This document shows positions 26,623 through 36,700 of a DNA stretch of 59,352 nt, piece after piece (position 1 is the stretch's first letter; the number at the start of each line of letters is the position of its first letter). The position numbers and the translations under genes were made by a program. Where the stretch lies: NCBI GenBank assembly GCA_025961275.1, contig JAOQNJ010000001.1:1-59352 (forward strand). The letters are read 5' to 3'. Source of the stretch: Providencia alcalifaciens. Lineage in GTDB: Bacteria > Pseudomonadota > Gammaproteobacteria > Enterobacterales > Enterobacteriaceae. The notes beneath the pieces were generated by a model. The model was not told the origin of the DNA, did not search any database, and was given only the letters and a program-made list of their open reading frames with translations.

Positions 26623-27843
26623 CTATACACTGGAAGGTTTTATATCCTGAGACTGCCGTTTAATCATGTACCATGAGTAGATTAAATTGAATAAAACTAA
26701 TGCGGCAGTAAAGAAAAATACCGAGTTGAAACCGTAACTTGCTGCAACAAATGCGCCCATCAGTGGCCCTGTTACATTACCGACATCACGTAAAGCTTGG
26801 TTATAACTAAAGATCCGCCCGGTAACTTGATGAGAGATATTATAGATAATCAGAGTTTGTACCGCAGGAAGCAGAGCAGCGTTTAAGGCACCCTGTAAAA
26901 AACGCAATACCCCTAGTTCCCAATAACTACCCACTAATCCCATCGGGAAAATAACAAAGATTGAGGCGCCTAAGACAGCAAGTAAAACCTTTTCAGGGCC
27001 TATTCGATCGCTTAATTTACCAAGCCGAGGCGCACTTATTAGTGCAGCTACACCCGGTATTGAGGCAATCACACCACTGATAAAGGCCAAGTTCTCTATG
27101 TTATTGGATAACTCACGGATATAGAGCGTAATAACGGGATTGATAGAACCCATTGCAGCTTGAATAATCATCGTGGTAAAGAACAGGCTAATGACTAAAT
27201 TTTTATTTTTCAGTGAGGCAAATACTTGTTTATTGGTTAGTGCATCTTTGCGTGATATTGGTGTAAATCGTTCATTCACATAAAATAGCGTCACAAAAAA
27301 ACAGATAAAGAGAACAATTGCAGTAATAAAAAAGACGGGGCGAAGACCATATTGGTCAGCGAGTAGCCCGCCAATCAGGGGGCCAATCAAGGCTCCACTG
27401 ACGGAACCTGTCGCCAGCATCCCCATCGCCCAACCTGTCTTCTTGACGGGAACTTGGGTGGCAATCAACGCATTAGCATTAGGAACAAAGCCGCCAAGAA
27501 GCCCAAGAATGGCTCTAAGTACAAGGAGTTGCCAAATATTTTGTGCGAAACCAATTAACACCATCACTATCGCCATGCCAAGTGCAGAGCGAAGGAGCAT
27601 TAATTTTCTGCCTTTACGATCAGATAATCGCCCCCAAAAAGGAGCTGCAATTGCGGAGAATAAGAATGTAATACTGAAAACCACACCCGTCCATAGACTC
27701 AATGAATCATGGTCGGTTACACCTAGTTCTTCAATATATAACGGAAGAAAGGGCATTATCAGGCTAAATGCTGCACCTGTTAAAAAGCAGCCAAACCAGA
27801 CGACATAGAGATTACGTTTCCAATCATTACTTCTGCTAAACAT
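26623..27843 (-). CDS. mdtG: MFS multidrug efflux transporter MdtG
   Basis: The start is placed at 27843 ([12 protein letters not shown]), preceded by AAGGAG at 5 bases. A longer frame starting 15 bases upstream lacks a site. The 406-residue protein has the MFS pattern of twelve membrane spans, with [10 protein letters not shown] and the loop 2-3 motif [13 protein letters not shown] near residues 75-87. E. coli MdtG has 408 residues. It exports lipophilic drugs such as fosfomycin and deoxycholate. Gene order mdtG-lpxL matches the E. coli neighbourhood. An unusual perfect inverted repeat separates it from lpxL (see findings). Confidence 0.94.
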   Translation of the reverse strand: MFSRSNDWKRNLYVVWFGCFLTGAAFSLIMPFLPLYIEELGVTDHDSLSLWTGVVFSITFLFSAIAAPFWGRLSDRKGRKLMLLRSALGMAIVMVLIGFAQNIWQLLVLRAILGLLGGFVPNANALIATQVPVKKTGWAMGMLATGSVSGALIGPLIGGLLADQYGLRPVFFITAIVLFICFFVTLFYVNERFTPISRKDALTNKQVFASLKNKNLVISLFFTTMIIQAAMGSINPVITLYIRELSNNIENLAFISGVIASIPGVAALISAPRLGKLSDRIGPEKVLLAVLGASIFVIFPMGLVGSYWELGVLRFLQGALNAALLPAVQTLIIYNISHQVTGRIFSYNQALRDVGNVTGPLMGAFVAASYGFNSVFFFTAALVLFNLIYSWYMIKRQSQDIKPSSV

Positions 27844-27861
27844 AGACTCCTTACCCATAGC

Positions 27862-27911
27862 TTAGATAGAACAGCGGCTGTTAAGTTACTAACAGCCGCT
27901 GTTCTATCTAA
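27862..27911. repeat. Perfect 22-bp inverted repeat with 6-base loop between lpxL and mdtG
   Basis: TTAGATAGAACAGCGG... at 27862-27883 is the exact complement of 27890-27911, with AGTTAC between. It includes the lpxL TAG stop codon and ends about 18 bases before the mdtG start. On the minus-strand transcript it would form a very stable hairpin. There is no T tract after it, so an ordinary intrinsic terminator is unlikely. Confidence 0.95.
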
Positions 27912-28852
27912 TGATTAATTTTATCTAAGTTATTGTACAAAGAGGGTTCCCCTTTGGGGCGCGTTTTGAAACGGCGATGCAGCCACATGTATTGCTCTGG
28001 TGCCCTTAAAATTTCAGATTCGATAATTTTATTCATTTTTGCGGCGACAGCGACCTCATCATCGGTTGGAAAATTATCGACAGCTGGCTGAATAAGTAAT
28101 TCATATCCTTTACCTGCGGGTAATCTACGCAGAGTAAAAGGTACGACTAATGGATTACCTAAACGCAATAATAGCGCTGAGCCATTGGTCGTTGCGGCAT
28201 TGGGGACTGCAAAAAACGGGACAAAAGAGCTATTACGGGGGCCATAATCATGGTCGGGTGCATACCACAGAATTTCACCTTGCTTTAAAACGCGTATCAT
28301 CCCTTTAACATCTCGGCGATCAATCATATATTTATTTGAACGAAGTCGTCCACGAGTCTGAATATAATCGAGTAGCTTGTTATCATTTGGACGATAAACA
28401 CCAATCCCTTGATTCAGAATACCGAAGGCACGCCCACCCAATTCTAATGTAAGAAAATGAATACCAAGGACAATGATACCTCTTCCTGTCGCTTGAGCAG
28501 CAAACATATTTTCGCGGCCTTCACATTTATACCAGCGGCGAACCCGCCATTCAGGCCAGAACCATGCCATCCCCGTTTCAAAAAGCCCCATGCCAACAGA
28601 CTCAAAGTTCTTATCAATATAACGCTGGCGCTCTTGTAAACTCATTTCAGGAAAACATAACTCCAAGTTACGATCAGCAATAAAAGCACGCCTTTTTAAA
28701 AAGCGTTTTGACAGTAGGCCCAAACGAGTCCCCATCCAGTAAATCATCGGATAGGGTAGCAGAACCAGAATATAGAGTAGCCCGATACCAAGCCAAGTGA
28801 GCCAGTAGCGAGGGTGTAGTAAACTTTTGTTAAACTTTGGCGCTTGTATCAT
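27908..28852 (-). CDS. lpxL: Lipid A biosynthesis lauroyltransferase LpxL
   Basis: This 314-residue inner-membrane acyltransferase adds laurate to Kdo2-lipid IVA. Length agrees with E. coli LpxL (306). A membrane anchor is present near residues 15-40 ([20 protein letters not shown]). The catalytic H-x(4)-E motif appears as HFLTLE near residue 132, and [20 protein letters not shown] surrounds it. [20 protein letters not shown] and [17 protein letters not shown] are also characteristic. The stop codon lies inside the inverted repeat before mdtG. It could alternatively be called LpxP, but the mdtG context favours LpxL. Confidence 0.93.
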   Translation of the reverse strand: MIQAPKFNKSLLHPRYWLTWLGIGLLYILVLLPYPMIYWMGTRLGLLSKRFLKRRAFIADRNLELCFPEMSLQERQRYIDKNFESVGMGLFETGMAWFWPEWRVRRWYKCEGRENMFAAQATGRGIIVLGIHFLTLELGGRAFGILNQGIGVYRPNDNKLLDYIQTRGRLRSNKYMIDRRDVKGMIRVLKQGEILWYAPDHDYGPRNSSFVPFFAVPNAATTNGSALLLRLGNPLVVPFTLRRLPAGKGYELLIQPAVDNFPTDDEVAVAAKMNKIIESEILRAPEQYMWLHRRFKTRPKGEPSLYNNLDKINH

Positions 28853-28990
28853 TGTTTTCCAAGAATTAGGTTAGTTATTAGGAGTCGTTGGTTATTAAAT
28901 TTTGTTATTGCAACGGCTTGTAACAGTATTAGCGTTGAGCTCACTCGTTTTTGACCATAAAAATACATGAATGAACAATCATATTTGTAT

Positions 28991-29026
28991 TATACCCAAA
29001 ATAATTCGAGTTGCATGTAGGCGGCA
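28991..29026. repeat. Fragment of a dispersed enterobacterial repeat, left-end type
   Basis: TATACCCAAAATAATTCGAG followed by TTGCATGTAGGCGGCA matches my recollection of an end of a dispersed intergenic repeat of Photorhabdus, Yersinia and relatives. A related segment lies at 29725-29770. Confidence 0.55.
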
Positions 29027-29094
29027 TTATCCGTCATGGAAACTTCGGTGATGCAAATCGTAGGCTTCGTCGCGACAACAAACAGCATAATAAT

Positions 29095-29691
29095 TTATTT
29101 ATTTAAAAGATGAGCTGCTTGCAAGGTACTAATAAGCCCAGCTAGGTTTCTCACTTCCATTTTCTCCATCATGCGTGAACGATGCACCTCAACGGTGCGA
29201 ACAGATACACAAGCTACATCGGCAATTTCACGATTCATCAACCCTTGTAGGACATACGTACATATTTCTTTTTCTCGTGGCGTTAATGTTTTGTAGCGTT
29301 GCTGTACAAGATAACTCGCAGTGGCTTTCGTTGTTTTGATGAATGCTTGTTCCAGTGTTTCGGTAAGTCGTTGGCTATCAATTGGCTTTTGTAAAAAATC
29401 CACAGCACCTAGCTTGACTTGCTCTACGGCCATCGGGATATCACCATGACCAGAAAGGAAAATAACGGCGAGTGTACTTTGTTGAGCTTTGAGTTGTTGA
29501 TGTACCTGACGACCATCCAGCTTTGACATACGCATATCAAGTAGCACGACACCTGCTTGGTGAAGAGCAGCTCGTTGAGTAAATTGTTCGCTGTCATTCC
29601 ATACCACAACGGTATAACCGAGCGTTTCCAGTAAAAACTGACAGGTATCGGTAACATCAGAGTCGTCATCCACCAGATGGATAATTGACAT
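29095..29691 (-). CDS. ttrR: Tetrathionate response regulator TtrR
   Basis: The start is placed at 29691 (MSIIHLVDDDSDVTD), with GAGG upstream. A longer frame beginning at 29706 lacks a site. The 198-residue protein has an N-terminal receiver domain (phosphoacceptor in LLDMRMSKLDG near residue 50, and KPID at about 100). A C-terminal LuxR helix-turn-helix follows (KTLTPREKEICTYVLQGLMN, then EIADVACVSVRTVEVHRSRM). It should activate ttrBCA when TtrS senses tetrathionate. Salmonella TtrR has 196 residues. The gene lies after ttrS with an unusual 226-base gap containing a repeat fragment. Confidence 0.93.
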   Translation of the reverse strand: MSIIHLVDDDSDVTDTCQFLLETLGYTVVVWNDSEQFTQRAALHQAGVVLLDMRMSKLDGRQVHQQLKAQQSTLAVIFLSGHGDIPMAVEQVKLGAVDFLQKPIDSQRLTETLEQAFIKTTKATASYLVQQRYKTLTPREKEICTYVLQGLMNREIADVACVSVRTVEVHRSRMMEKMEVRNLAGLISTLQAAHLLNK

Positions 29692-29724
29692 GAATGTGCG
29701 CCTCACTTAATCAAGTATGAATAT

Positions 29725-29770
29725 ATCCACCATACTTCAAGTTACTTGGGTGTTAACTTTAGTTAGCGAT
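29725..29770. repeat. Fragment of the same dispersed repeat, between ttrS and ttrR
   Basis: TATCCACCATACTTCAAGTT then ACTTGGGTGTTAAC aligns with the TATACCC...TTCxAGTTxC end at 28991-29026. The two fragments are in the same orientation and flank ttrR. Confidence 0.45.
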
Positions 29771-29917
29771 CCGTATTGACGATTTTCGTGGCTAGCCTCT
29801 TTTTGCCACCCAGTTGTCATTTTATAATGTAGAGAATAAATGAAAATCTAATTGGTCCATTCTCTCATATTACTATTATGAATGTTATCAATAGTGTGCT
29901 GCAAAATTTGCGACAAA

Positions 29918-31672
29918 TCATGTTAGCGATTTGTCGTATGGAAAGATCAACGTCACTCTTAACCCGTTTAAGCCCTCTTCACTGATATTGTTTTCAATAC
30001 GAATATCACCACCTTGACTTTGAATGAGGCGCTGACAGATGACTAAACCAAGTCCTAATCCTTCCTTTTTAGTGGTCGCAAACGGTGTAATACCACGGGT
30101 TAGCTGAGTTTGCTTTATACCTCCTGCGTCATCTTGAAGGATAAGTAAAAAGCGATCTGGTGCGAAGTGGAAACCAAAGCATAATGTTTTAGCATCTGCT
30201 TGGAGGCTGTTACTGATCAAATTCGATAGCAGCTGATCAAGCAGTGTTTCAGGAAGTTTCAATGTTACATCTGGGCTATCGGGTAACATTAACTTTACCT
30301 GCGGATAGTATTGTGAAACTCGCAGTAATTGGAAAATATGTTGTATCGTCGATATGACTGATTGCTGATTTAATTGCAGTGATACCTCATTATGAGGTTT
30401 CCCCGCCCATAACCTCAAGTTACGAATAATATCGGCACCACGCTGTGCTTGATTATCTATTTTGGTTAATGCACCAATCAACGGATGTTCATCAGACTCT
30501 TTTTTGAGGCGTAAAATACAGCCTTGAGCATAGTGGCGAATAGCGGAGAGAGGCTGATTTAGCTCATGAGCAAAACCTGAGGCCATTTCCCCCAAAATAT
30601 TGAGCCGCTGGGCTTTCTCTAAATTAGCTTCTTGCTGACGTAAGCGGTTATGGGCTTCTTCTAATTGTCGGCTTCGGCGACGTACTAAAAAAGCGATCCA
30701 TATATGGTTGATGCCGAGTAGGGTAAAAAATAAGCCAATAATACCGATAGTAATTTGATGTTGAATTATCCAGCTAACAATATCTTGCCATATTTGGCGC
30801 TGCTGTGGATGTTGATTCACATCACGCAACAAGGTTTCGACTTGATTTGCGGATGCGGGTGCACCCCAGCGCATTCCTAATTTATCTGACGAAAGCAGTG
30901 TTTTAGTGACTTTATCAACTAAATTATCGGGTACATCATTAAGCGCCGCAAATGACCAGTTAGGGTAGAGCTCGGTACTTGTTTTACAGGGAAGAGTGCT
31001 ATCATGTTCTATTAAAGGTCGAAACAGCTTTTTATCGATTAACCCTTCACTATCCATATTTTCTAGCAAGCAAACTGGAATGATGGCCGCAGAAAGTGAA
31101 TTATCTCGCAAAGCATACAGCAAGGCATCCGCAGGAAAACCAAGAAACTGCATACGGAAGTCTTTCTGTGCATCATAGCCCATATCGTTTAATACTTTAT
31201 AACCTAATAAATAACCGCCAAATGCATCTGGGGAGATTGCCCCTACCTTTTTACCAATCAGATTTTTCACCTCACTGATGTCACTGTCTGCGCGAACTAA
31301 GATAAGGCTACCGATGACATTGCGAGTGGTGCTATCTGGTTCCACAGAGGAACGCAATGAGAGTAGCCAGCGTAAGTGATAGCGACTATCTAATTGAACA
31401 AATTGCGCAGGATTAGTGAGTAAGAAATCTATTTTACGCGTTGATATTGCATCACGCATTTCATCAAGATTAAGGGGCTGTAAGGTGAAATGTTCATCGG
31501 GGATAGATTCGTTTAGTGTGTCAGTTAGCGCTTGCCAATGAGACTGGGTTGAGTTGGCGCCCCGTAATGCAAGTACACCGATTGTCCATTCAACTGCTAT
31601 TGCAGGAAATGACCACATTATTAGAGCGGCTATCAGTAAGCGATACAAAGACATAGATAATTTCTTTGGCAT
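29918..31672 (-). CDS. ttrS: Tetrathionate sensor histidine kinase TtrS
   Basis: This 584-residue membrane kinase would sense periplasmic tetrathionate. A signal/membrane segment (YRLLIAALIMWSFPAIA) opens the protein. A periplasmic binding-protein-like domain of the PhnD type follows (VEWTIGVLALRGANST, then DFLLTNPAQFVQL). A membrane span lies near residue 310-335. The kinase part has FAHELNQPLSAIRHYAQG with the phosphorylated histidine near 372, and a GLGLGLVICQRLIQSQGGDI ATP-binding segment near the end. Salmonella TtrS has about 590 residues. It is divergent from ttrBCA, as in Salmonella. Confidence 0.94.
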   Translation of the reverse strand: MPKKLSMSLYRLLIAALIMWSFPAIAVEWTIGVLALRGANSTQSHWQALTDTLNESIPDEHFTLQPLNLDEMRDAISTRKIDFLLTNPAQFVQLDSRYHLRWLLSLRSSVEPDSTTRNVIGSLILVRADSDISEVKNLIGKKVGAISPDAFGGYLLGYKVLNDMGYDAQKDFRMQFLGFPADALLYALRDNSLSAAIIPVCLLENMDSEGLIDKKLFRPLIEHDSTLPCKTSTELYPNWSFAALNDVPDNLVDKVTKTLLSSDKLGMRWGAPASANQVETLLRDVNQHPQQRQIWQDIVSWIIQHQITIGIIGLFFTLLGINHIWIAFLVRRRSRQLEEAHNRLRQQEANLEKAQRLNILGEMASGFAHELNQPLSAIRHYAQGCILRLKKESDEHPLIGALTKIDNQAQRGADIIRNLRLWAGKPHNEVSLQLNQQSVISTIQHIFQLLRVSQYYPQVKLMLPDSPDVTLKLPETLLDQLLSNLISNSLQADAKTLCFGFHFAPDRFLLILQDDAGGIKQTQLTRGITPFATTKKEGLGLGLVICQRLIQSQGGDIRIENNISEEGLNGLRVTLIFPYDKSLT

Positions 31673-31981
31673 ATTTGGGTTATTCGTTGCGTTAGATCAA
31701 TTTAGCTCTGGGTATGTGGTAAACCACAATAGGGCCACCATGCCTCTCTTCTTACAATACAGCCATCTCCTCCCTATTTCGAACAATTACGTTATGGGAT
31801 GTAATACGAATTATTTAGGGTGATGAGTAATAAAGATAACACACCGACTTTAAAGAGAAATAAGAATTACTGTGGTTATCGAGAATAGGTTGAGCTAATG
31901 GCTAATAAAGCCAATAAAACCAAAAGCAGATTGATACTTATCGTCTATTTTTGCATTAGCAATGTCATACTGGAGCCAGCT
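31673..31981. promoter_or_regulatory. Divergent ttrS / ttrBCA regulatory region
   Basis: This 309-base region separates ttrS (minus) from ttrB (plus). Two FNR-like sites can be read: TTGCGTTAGATCAA at 31687-31700 and TTGATACTTATCGT at 31931-31944, each with one good half. A start at 31898 would give ttrB a 28-residue extension (MANKANKTKSRLILIVYF). I prefer the ATG at 31982, because it has CTGGAG upstream and begins the known signal peptide. FNR dependence of this locus is established for Salmonella; here it is inferred. Confidence 0.4.
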
Positions 31982-32707
31982 ATGGATCTGAGTAAACGAA
32001 AATTTCTACAACAATTAGGGGTGGTAACCGCCGGCGCATCGTTAATCCCGATAGCAGAAGCTGGACTAAACCTCTCCCCAACTCGCCGTGAAGGTAATCC
32101 TGAAAAACGTTATGGGATGTTGATTGACTTACGACGTTGTGTTGGATGTCAGTCATGTGCCGTCGAAAACCAAATGCCCCAAGGGCAATTTCGTACTACG
32201 GTCAACCAATATCAAGTGTCGTTGAAAGGCGAACAGGGCTTGACTAACGTATTGCTTCCTCGTCTATGCAACCACTGTGATAGCCCACCTTGCGTTCCTG
32301 TTTGTCCCGTTCAAGCGACCTTCCAAAGAGAGGATGGCATTGTGGTTATCGACAATGAGCGCTGTGTGGGTTGTGCTTATTGTGTGCAAGCTTGCCCCTA
32401 CGATGCGCGTTTTATTAATCACAGCACACAAACCGCTGATAAATGTACCTTCTGTGCTCATCGCCTTGATGTGGGTTTATTACCTGCTTGTGTTGAATCT
32501 TGTGTTGGTGGTGCTCGCATTATCGGTGATTTAAAAGACCCGAACAGTACCATCCGTAAAATGCTCACAGAGCATGAAGCAGAAATTAAAGTGCTTAAAC
32601 CTGAAAGTGGCACATTGCCACAAGTGTTTTATTTAGGTTTAGATGACGCTTTTGTTCAGCCCATGGTTGGTAAAGGGCAGCCCGCATTATGGCAGGAGGT
32701 GTTCTGA
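31982..32707 (+). CDS. ttrB: Tetrathionate reductase iron-sulfur subunit TtrB, with an altered cluster motif
   Basis: This 241-residue periplasmic electron-transfer subunit passes electrons from TtrC to TtrA. The Tat-type signal peptide starts MDLSKRKFLQQLG, with Lys-Arg in place of Arg-Arg, as known for Salmonella TtrB. Four cysteine motifs are expected for four [4Fe-4S] clusters. Motif 2 (CNHCDSPPCVPVC), motif 3 (CVGCAYCVQAC) and motif 4 (CTFCAH...CVESC) are complete. Motif 1 reads RRCVGCQSCAVENQMPQG and lacks the fourth cysteine of C-x2-C-x2-C-x3-C. This could be a four-residue deletion; see findings. ttrC starts in the last base of this gene. Confidence 0.93.
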   Translation: MDLSKRKFLQQLGVVTAGASLIPIAEAGLNLSPTRREGNPEKRYGMLIDLRRCVGCQSCAVENQMPQGQFRTTVNQYQVSLKGEQGLTNVLLPRLCNHCDSPPCVPVCPVQATFQREDGIVVIDNERCVGCAYCVQACPYDARFINHSTQTADKCTFCAHRLDVGLLPACVESCVGGARIIGDLKDPNSTIRKMLTEHEAEIKVLKPESGTLPQVFYLGLDDAFVQPMVGKGQPALWQEVF

Positions 32708-33735
32708 TGAATGAACAATCAACATATATCTCAGAGATAATGGCGCAACCACAAGAATTTTTCTGGTTGCCATGGGCCGTTCAATATTTCTTTTTTATTG
32801 GGATCGCTTCTTGTGCCGTGCTGTATGCATGTTGGCTAAATTGGCAAGCTAAAACTAGTAATGACCGTTTAGAGATGATAGCCATGTTTATTTCCATCAC
32901 GATGGGGATCACGGGACCACTGGCATTGACGGCTGACTTACACCAAACCGCGCGAGTTTGGCATTTTTATGCATATCCAACCCTGTGGTCATGGATGTGG
33001 TGGGGATCAGTATTACTTCCATTGTTTACAACCTTTAGTGGCCTCTATTTTATTGCACTATTGGTCAAATTAATTTGGAAAAAAGCGTTTAAAGCGACGC
33101 GATGGATTGCTTTGCTATCAGCAGTATCTGCGGCTGGCTTATTGCTATATACAGGGCGTGAAGCTTCAGTATTAATAGCAAGACCAATTTGGTTTAGTTG
33201 GTGGATCCCTGTACTGATGTTTTTAAGTGCGATGCAAGCACTACCTGCGCTGATAAACCTAGGTACGCGACGAGAGCCTCAATATCAACAACGTTTAGCG
33301 CGCTTTCAGATGGTCACTTTACTTCTATTAGCCGTGTGCTTTGGATTGTGGCTATCTGGTGACACCGTTTCAGGTGTTGCAGTTCGTCATCAAATCGATG
33401 TTGCAAGTCCAGATTGGTGGATGTTAATGGGAATATGTGCGCTGTGGGCTGTGACGCTAATAATGTCTCTGACTAATCTGAAAGCCACTCGCTCAATTAC
33501 GTATATTACAGTATTGGCAGTCATCGCTATGGGATTGACATGGAGCTTGCGCTGGGTGTTTTTAATGGAAATTCAAACTGTACCAAAATACAACATAATC
33601 GCTAACCCGTATGATTATCCACTTGGAACTGATGGATTGATGGCCGTCATTGGAACCTTTGGCTTATGGATTGCGTTGACAATTATGGTTCGTGAAGGTG
33701 TTCGTTGGTTTGCAAGGAGAGTGCAACATGGCTAA
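32707..33735 (+). CDS. ttrC: Tetrathionate reductase membrane subunit TtrC
   Basis: The start is placed at 32707 (MNEQSTYISEIMAQ), preceded by AGGAGG and overlapping the ttrB stop by one base (TGATG). The 342-residue protein is an NrfD/PsrC-family quinol oxidase and membrane anchor. It has about nine hydrophobic spans (for example FFWLPWAVQYFFFIGIASCA and WWGSVLLPLFTTFSGLYFIA) and the family GLWLSGDTVSGVAV region. It takes electrons from menaquinol and passes them to TtrB. It overlaps ttrA by 8 bases. Length is close to the Salmonella protein. Confidence 0.93.
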   Translation: MNEQSTYISEIMAQPQEFFWLPWAVQYFFFIGIASCAVLYACWLNWQAKTSNDRLEMIAMFISITMGITGPLALTADLHQTARVWHFYAYPTLWSWMWWGSVLLPLFTTFSGLYFIALLVKLIWKKAFKATRWIALLSAVSAAGLLLYTGREASVLIARPIWFSWWIPVLMFLSAMQALPALINLGTRREPQYQQRLARFQMVTLLLLAVCFGLWLSGDTVSGVAVRHQIDVASPDWWMLMGICALWAVTLIMSLTNLKATRSITYITVLAVIAMGLTWSLRWVFLMEIQTVPKYNIIANPYDYPLGTDGLMAVIGTFGLWIALTIMVREGVRWFARRVQHG

Positions 33736-36700
33736 ATTCTCAAGACGTCAATGGCTTAAAGGTGGTTTAGTTGTCGGCGGGTTGGCACTGTTTGGTGCAA
33801 GTTACCGTGACGTTGCTAAACGCGCAGTTGATGGCCTTGTCAAGGGAACTTCCGGTAAAGTGACTTTAGACCGCATCAATGGCAACTCTTTACAACCTGA
33901 AGGTCAAGCAACTCGTGGCTGGCAAGAAAATCCTGAGCAAGTTATCGCGATGACGCAATGTTTTGGTTGCTGGACTCAATGTGGTATCCGTGCCCGTGTC
34001 GATATAGCTAAAAATGAAGTTTTACGTATTGCAGGCAATCCATATCATCCACTATCACATGAAGAACACTTTCCGTATGGTATGCCACTGAAAACCGCCT
34101 TCAACAAAATGAGCGGAGAAAGTGGACTTGAACATCGTTCAACTGCCTGTGATCGTGGAGCTACACTGATGGAAGGTTTAACCAGCCCATTGCGCATTCT
34201 TGAGTCTATGAAACGCGTGGGTAAGCGTGGCGAAGGCAAGTGGGAACGTATTAGCTTTGAACAGTTGGTCAAAGAGGTCGTTGAAGGTGGCGATTTATTT
34301 GGCGAAGGGCATGTTGATGGCCTGCGTGCAATCCGCGATCTTGAAACCCCACTTGATCCTTCCCAACCTAAATTGGGGCCCAAGGCTAATCAACTGTTAG
34401 TTACTAATGCCGGTGATGATGGCCGTGATGGTTTTATTCGCCGTTTTGCCCAAAATAGTTTTGGTAGTAAGAACTTTGGTGCTCATGGTTCTTACTATGG
34501 TCTGGCTTATCGTGCCGGTTCTGGTGCATTAATGGATGATCTTGATAAAAATGCTCACGTTAAACCTGACTGGGATAACGTTCACTTTGCACTATTTATT
34601 GGAACATCGCCGGCACAGTCAGGAAATCCGTTTAAACGACAAGGTCGCCAATTAGCATCGGCGCGGTTACGTTATTCCTTCAATTATGTAGTGGTTTCCC
34701 CTGCATTGCCACTTACGACGACGCTTGCGAATGACCATGGACATTGGGTCCCCGTGCAACCAGGAACGGATGCTGCACTGGTCATGGGGATGATCCGCTG
34801 GATCATCGAAAATGAGCGCTACAATGTTGAATATCTGAAAGTGCCAAGCGAAAAATCGATGAAGGCAGTGGGAGAGAAAAGTTGGACTAACTCAACTCAC
34901 CTTGTCATTACCGATGATGCTCACCCATTAGCAGGACAATTATTGTTAGCATCACATCTTAATGGTGAAGCTACTGATGATGAAGAAAGTCAAAGAGCTT
35001 ACCTAGTTCAAGATGCGTCAGGTGAATTGAAACTGGCGAATGATGCGCCGACTGCTGAATTGTTTGTGACACGCAAAGTGACATTACACGACGGTAGCGA
35101 AGTTACCGTAAAATCAAGCTTTCAGTGTTTGAAAGAAGCTGCTGACCGTATGACTTTAGAAGAGTATAGCGAGCGTTGCCAAGTGCCAGTGAAAACCATT
35201 GAATCATTAGGACGCGCATTGACCTCTTATGATCGTAAAGCCGCTGTTATTTCACATGGTGGCATGATGGGAGGAAATGGTTTCTATACGGCATGGTCAG
35301 TCATTATGTTGAATGCTTTGATTGGTAACCTGAATCTAAAAGGTGGGGTATCTGTTGGAGGAGGTAAATTTAATGGAGAAAATGACGGTCCTCGTTACAA
35401 AATGGCCAGTTACGCAGGCAAAGTGAAACCAAAAGGTGTTGTGTTATCACGCAGTAATGAAATTTATGAAAAATCTGATGAATTTAAAGCGAGGATAGCA
35501 GCTGGAGAGAAACCATATCCAGCTAAAGCACCGTGGTATCCGTTTGCTAAAGGCCAGTTAACAGAACAACTCGCTTCAGCCTTAATGGGTTATCCGTATG
35601 CCTTAAAAGCATGGATCACCAATATGACAAACCCAGTCTACGGCATTGCTGGTATTCGGCAGGTTATGGAAGCAAAATTAAAAGACCCACAGCATCTTCC
35701 TCTCATTATTGGTATTGATGCTTTTATGAATGAAACGACAGCACTGGCAGACTATATTGTACCAGATACCCATAACTTTGAAAGTTGGGGATTCAGTGCC
35801 CCTTGGTCAGGCGTTCAGGTTAAAGCGAGTACGGCACGTTGGCCGATTGTTGAACCACGCACAGTAAAAACAGCGGGTGGACAACCCGTATCAATGGAAA
35901 GCTTCTGTATTGCTGTTGCGAAAGAACTTAATTTACCGGGGTTTGGTGATAACGTCATTGAAGATATGGATAGTAATAAATATTCGCTGAATAGTGCAGA
36001 AGATTACTATCTACGCGTAGCAGCCAATATGGCATGGCTTGGCGAAAAACCAGTCCCAGAAGCCGCTAACGAAGATATTCAAATTAGTGGTGTTGAACGA
36101 ATTTTACCTGAGATGACTAAGTCATTAAAGCCAGAAGAAATCCGGCGAGTTGCTTACATCTATACACGAGGTGGTCGTTTCGCACCTTATGAAAAAGCGT
36201 GGGATGGCGATGCAACCGGACCTCAATGGAATAAAGGATTACAGATTTGGAACCCAACAGTTGCTATGAATCGTCATGCAATTACTGGTGAACGCTATAG
36301 TGGCTGTCCAACCTATTATCCACCTCGCATGGCAAATGGTGAAGATGTGGATAATGTTTTCCCACCAAAAGAGTGGCCATTGAAACTGATGTCGTTTAAA
36401 TCACATGTCATGAGTAGCTCGACGACAGTGATTGAACGCCTACGGCATGTGAAACCAACTAATTTGGTAGCCATTAACCCAGATGATGCCAAAAAAATGG
36501 GGGTTAAACATGGTGACTGGGTCAAGATCACCACTCCAGGTGGTAATGCAGAGGCTCAAATCAGTTTATTAGAAGGGGTAATGCCGGGAGTGCTTGCAAT
36601 TGAGCATGGTTATGGCCATAAAGAAATGGGTGCTAAGCAGCATTATCTCGATGGTAACCCAATGCCAATGAATGCAGCGAATGGCTCTGGTATCAACTTA

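Noticed and set aside
34045..34383. 112-residue frame on the minus strand inside ttrA
   Set aside because: It is antisense to an intact molybdoenzyme gene and has no independent support.
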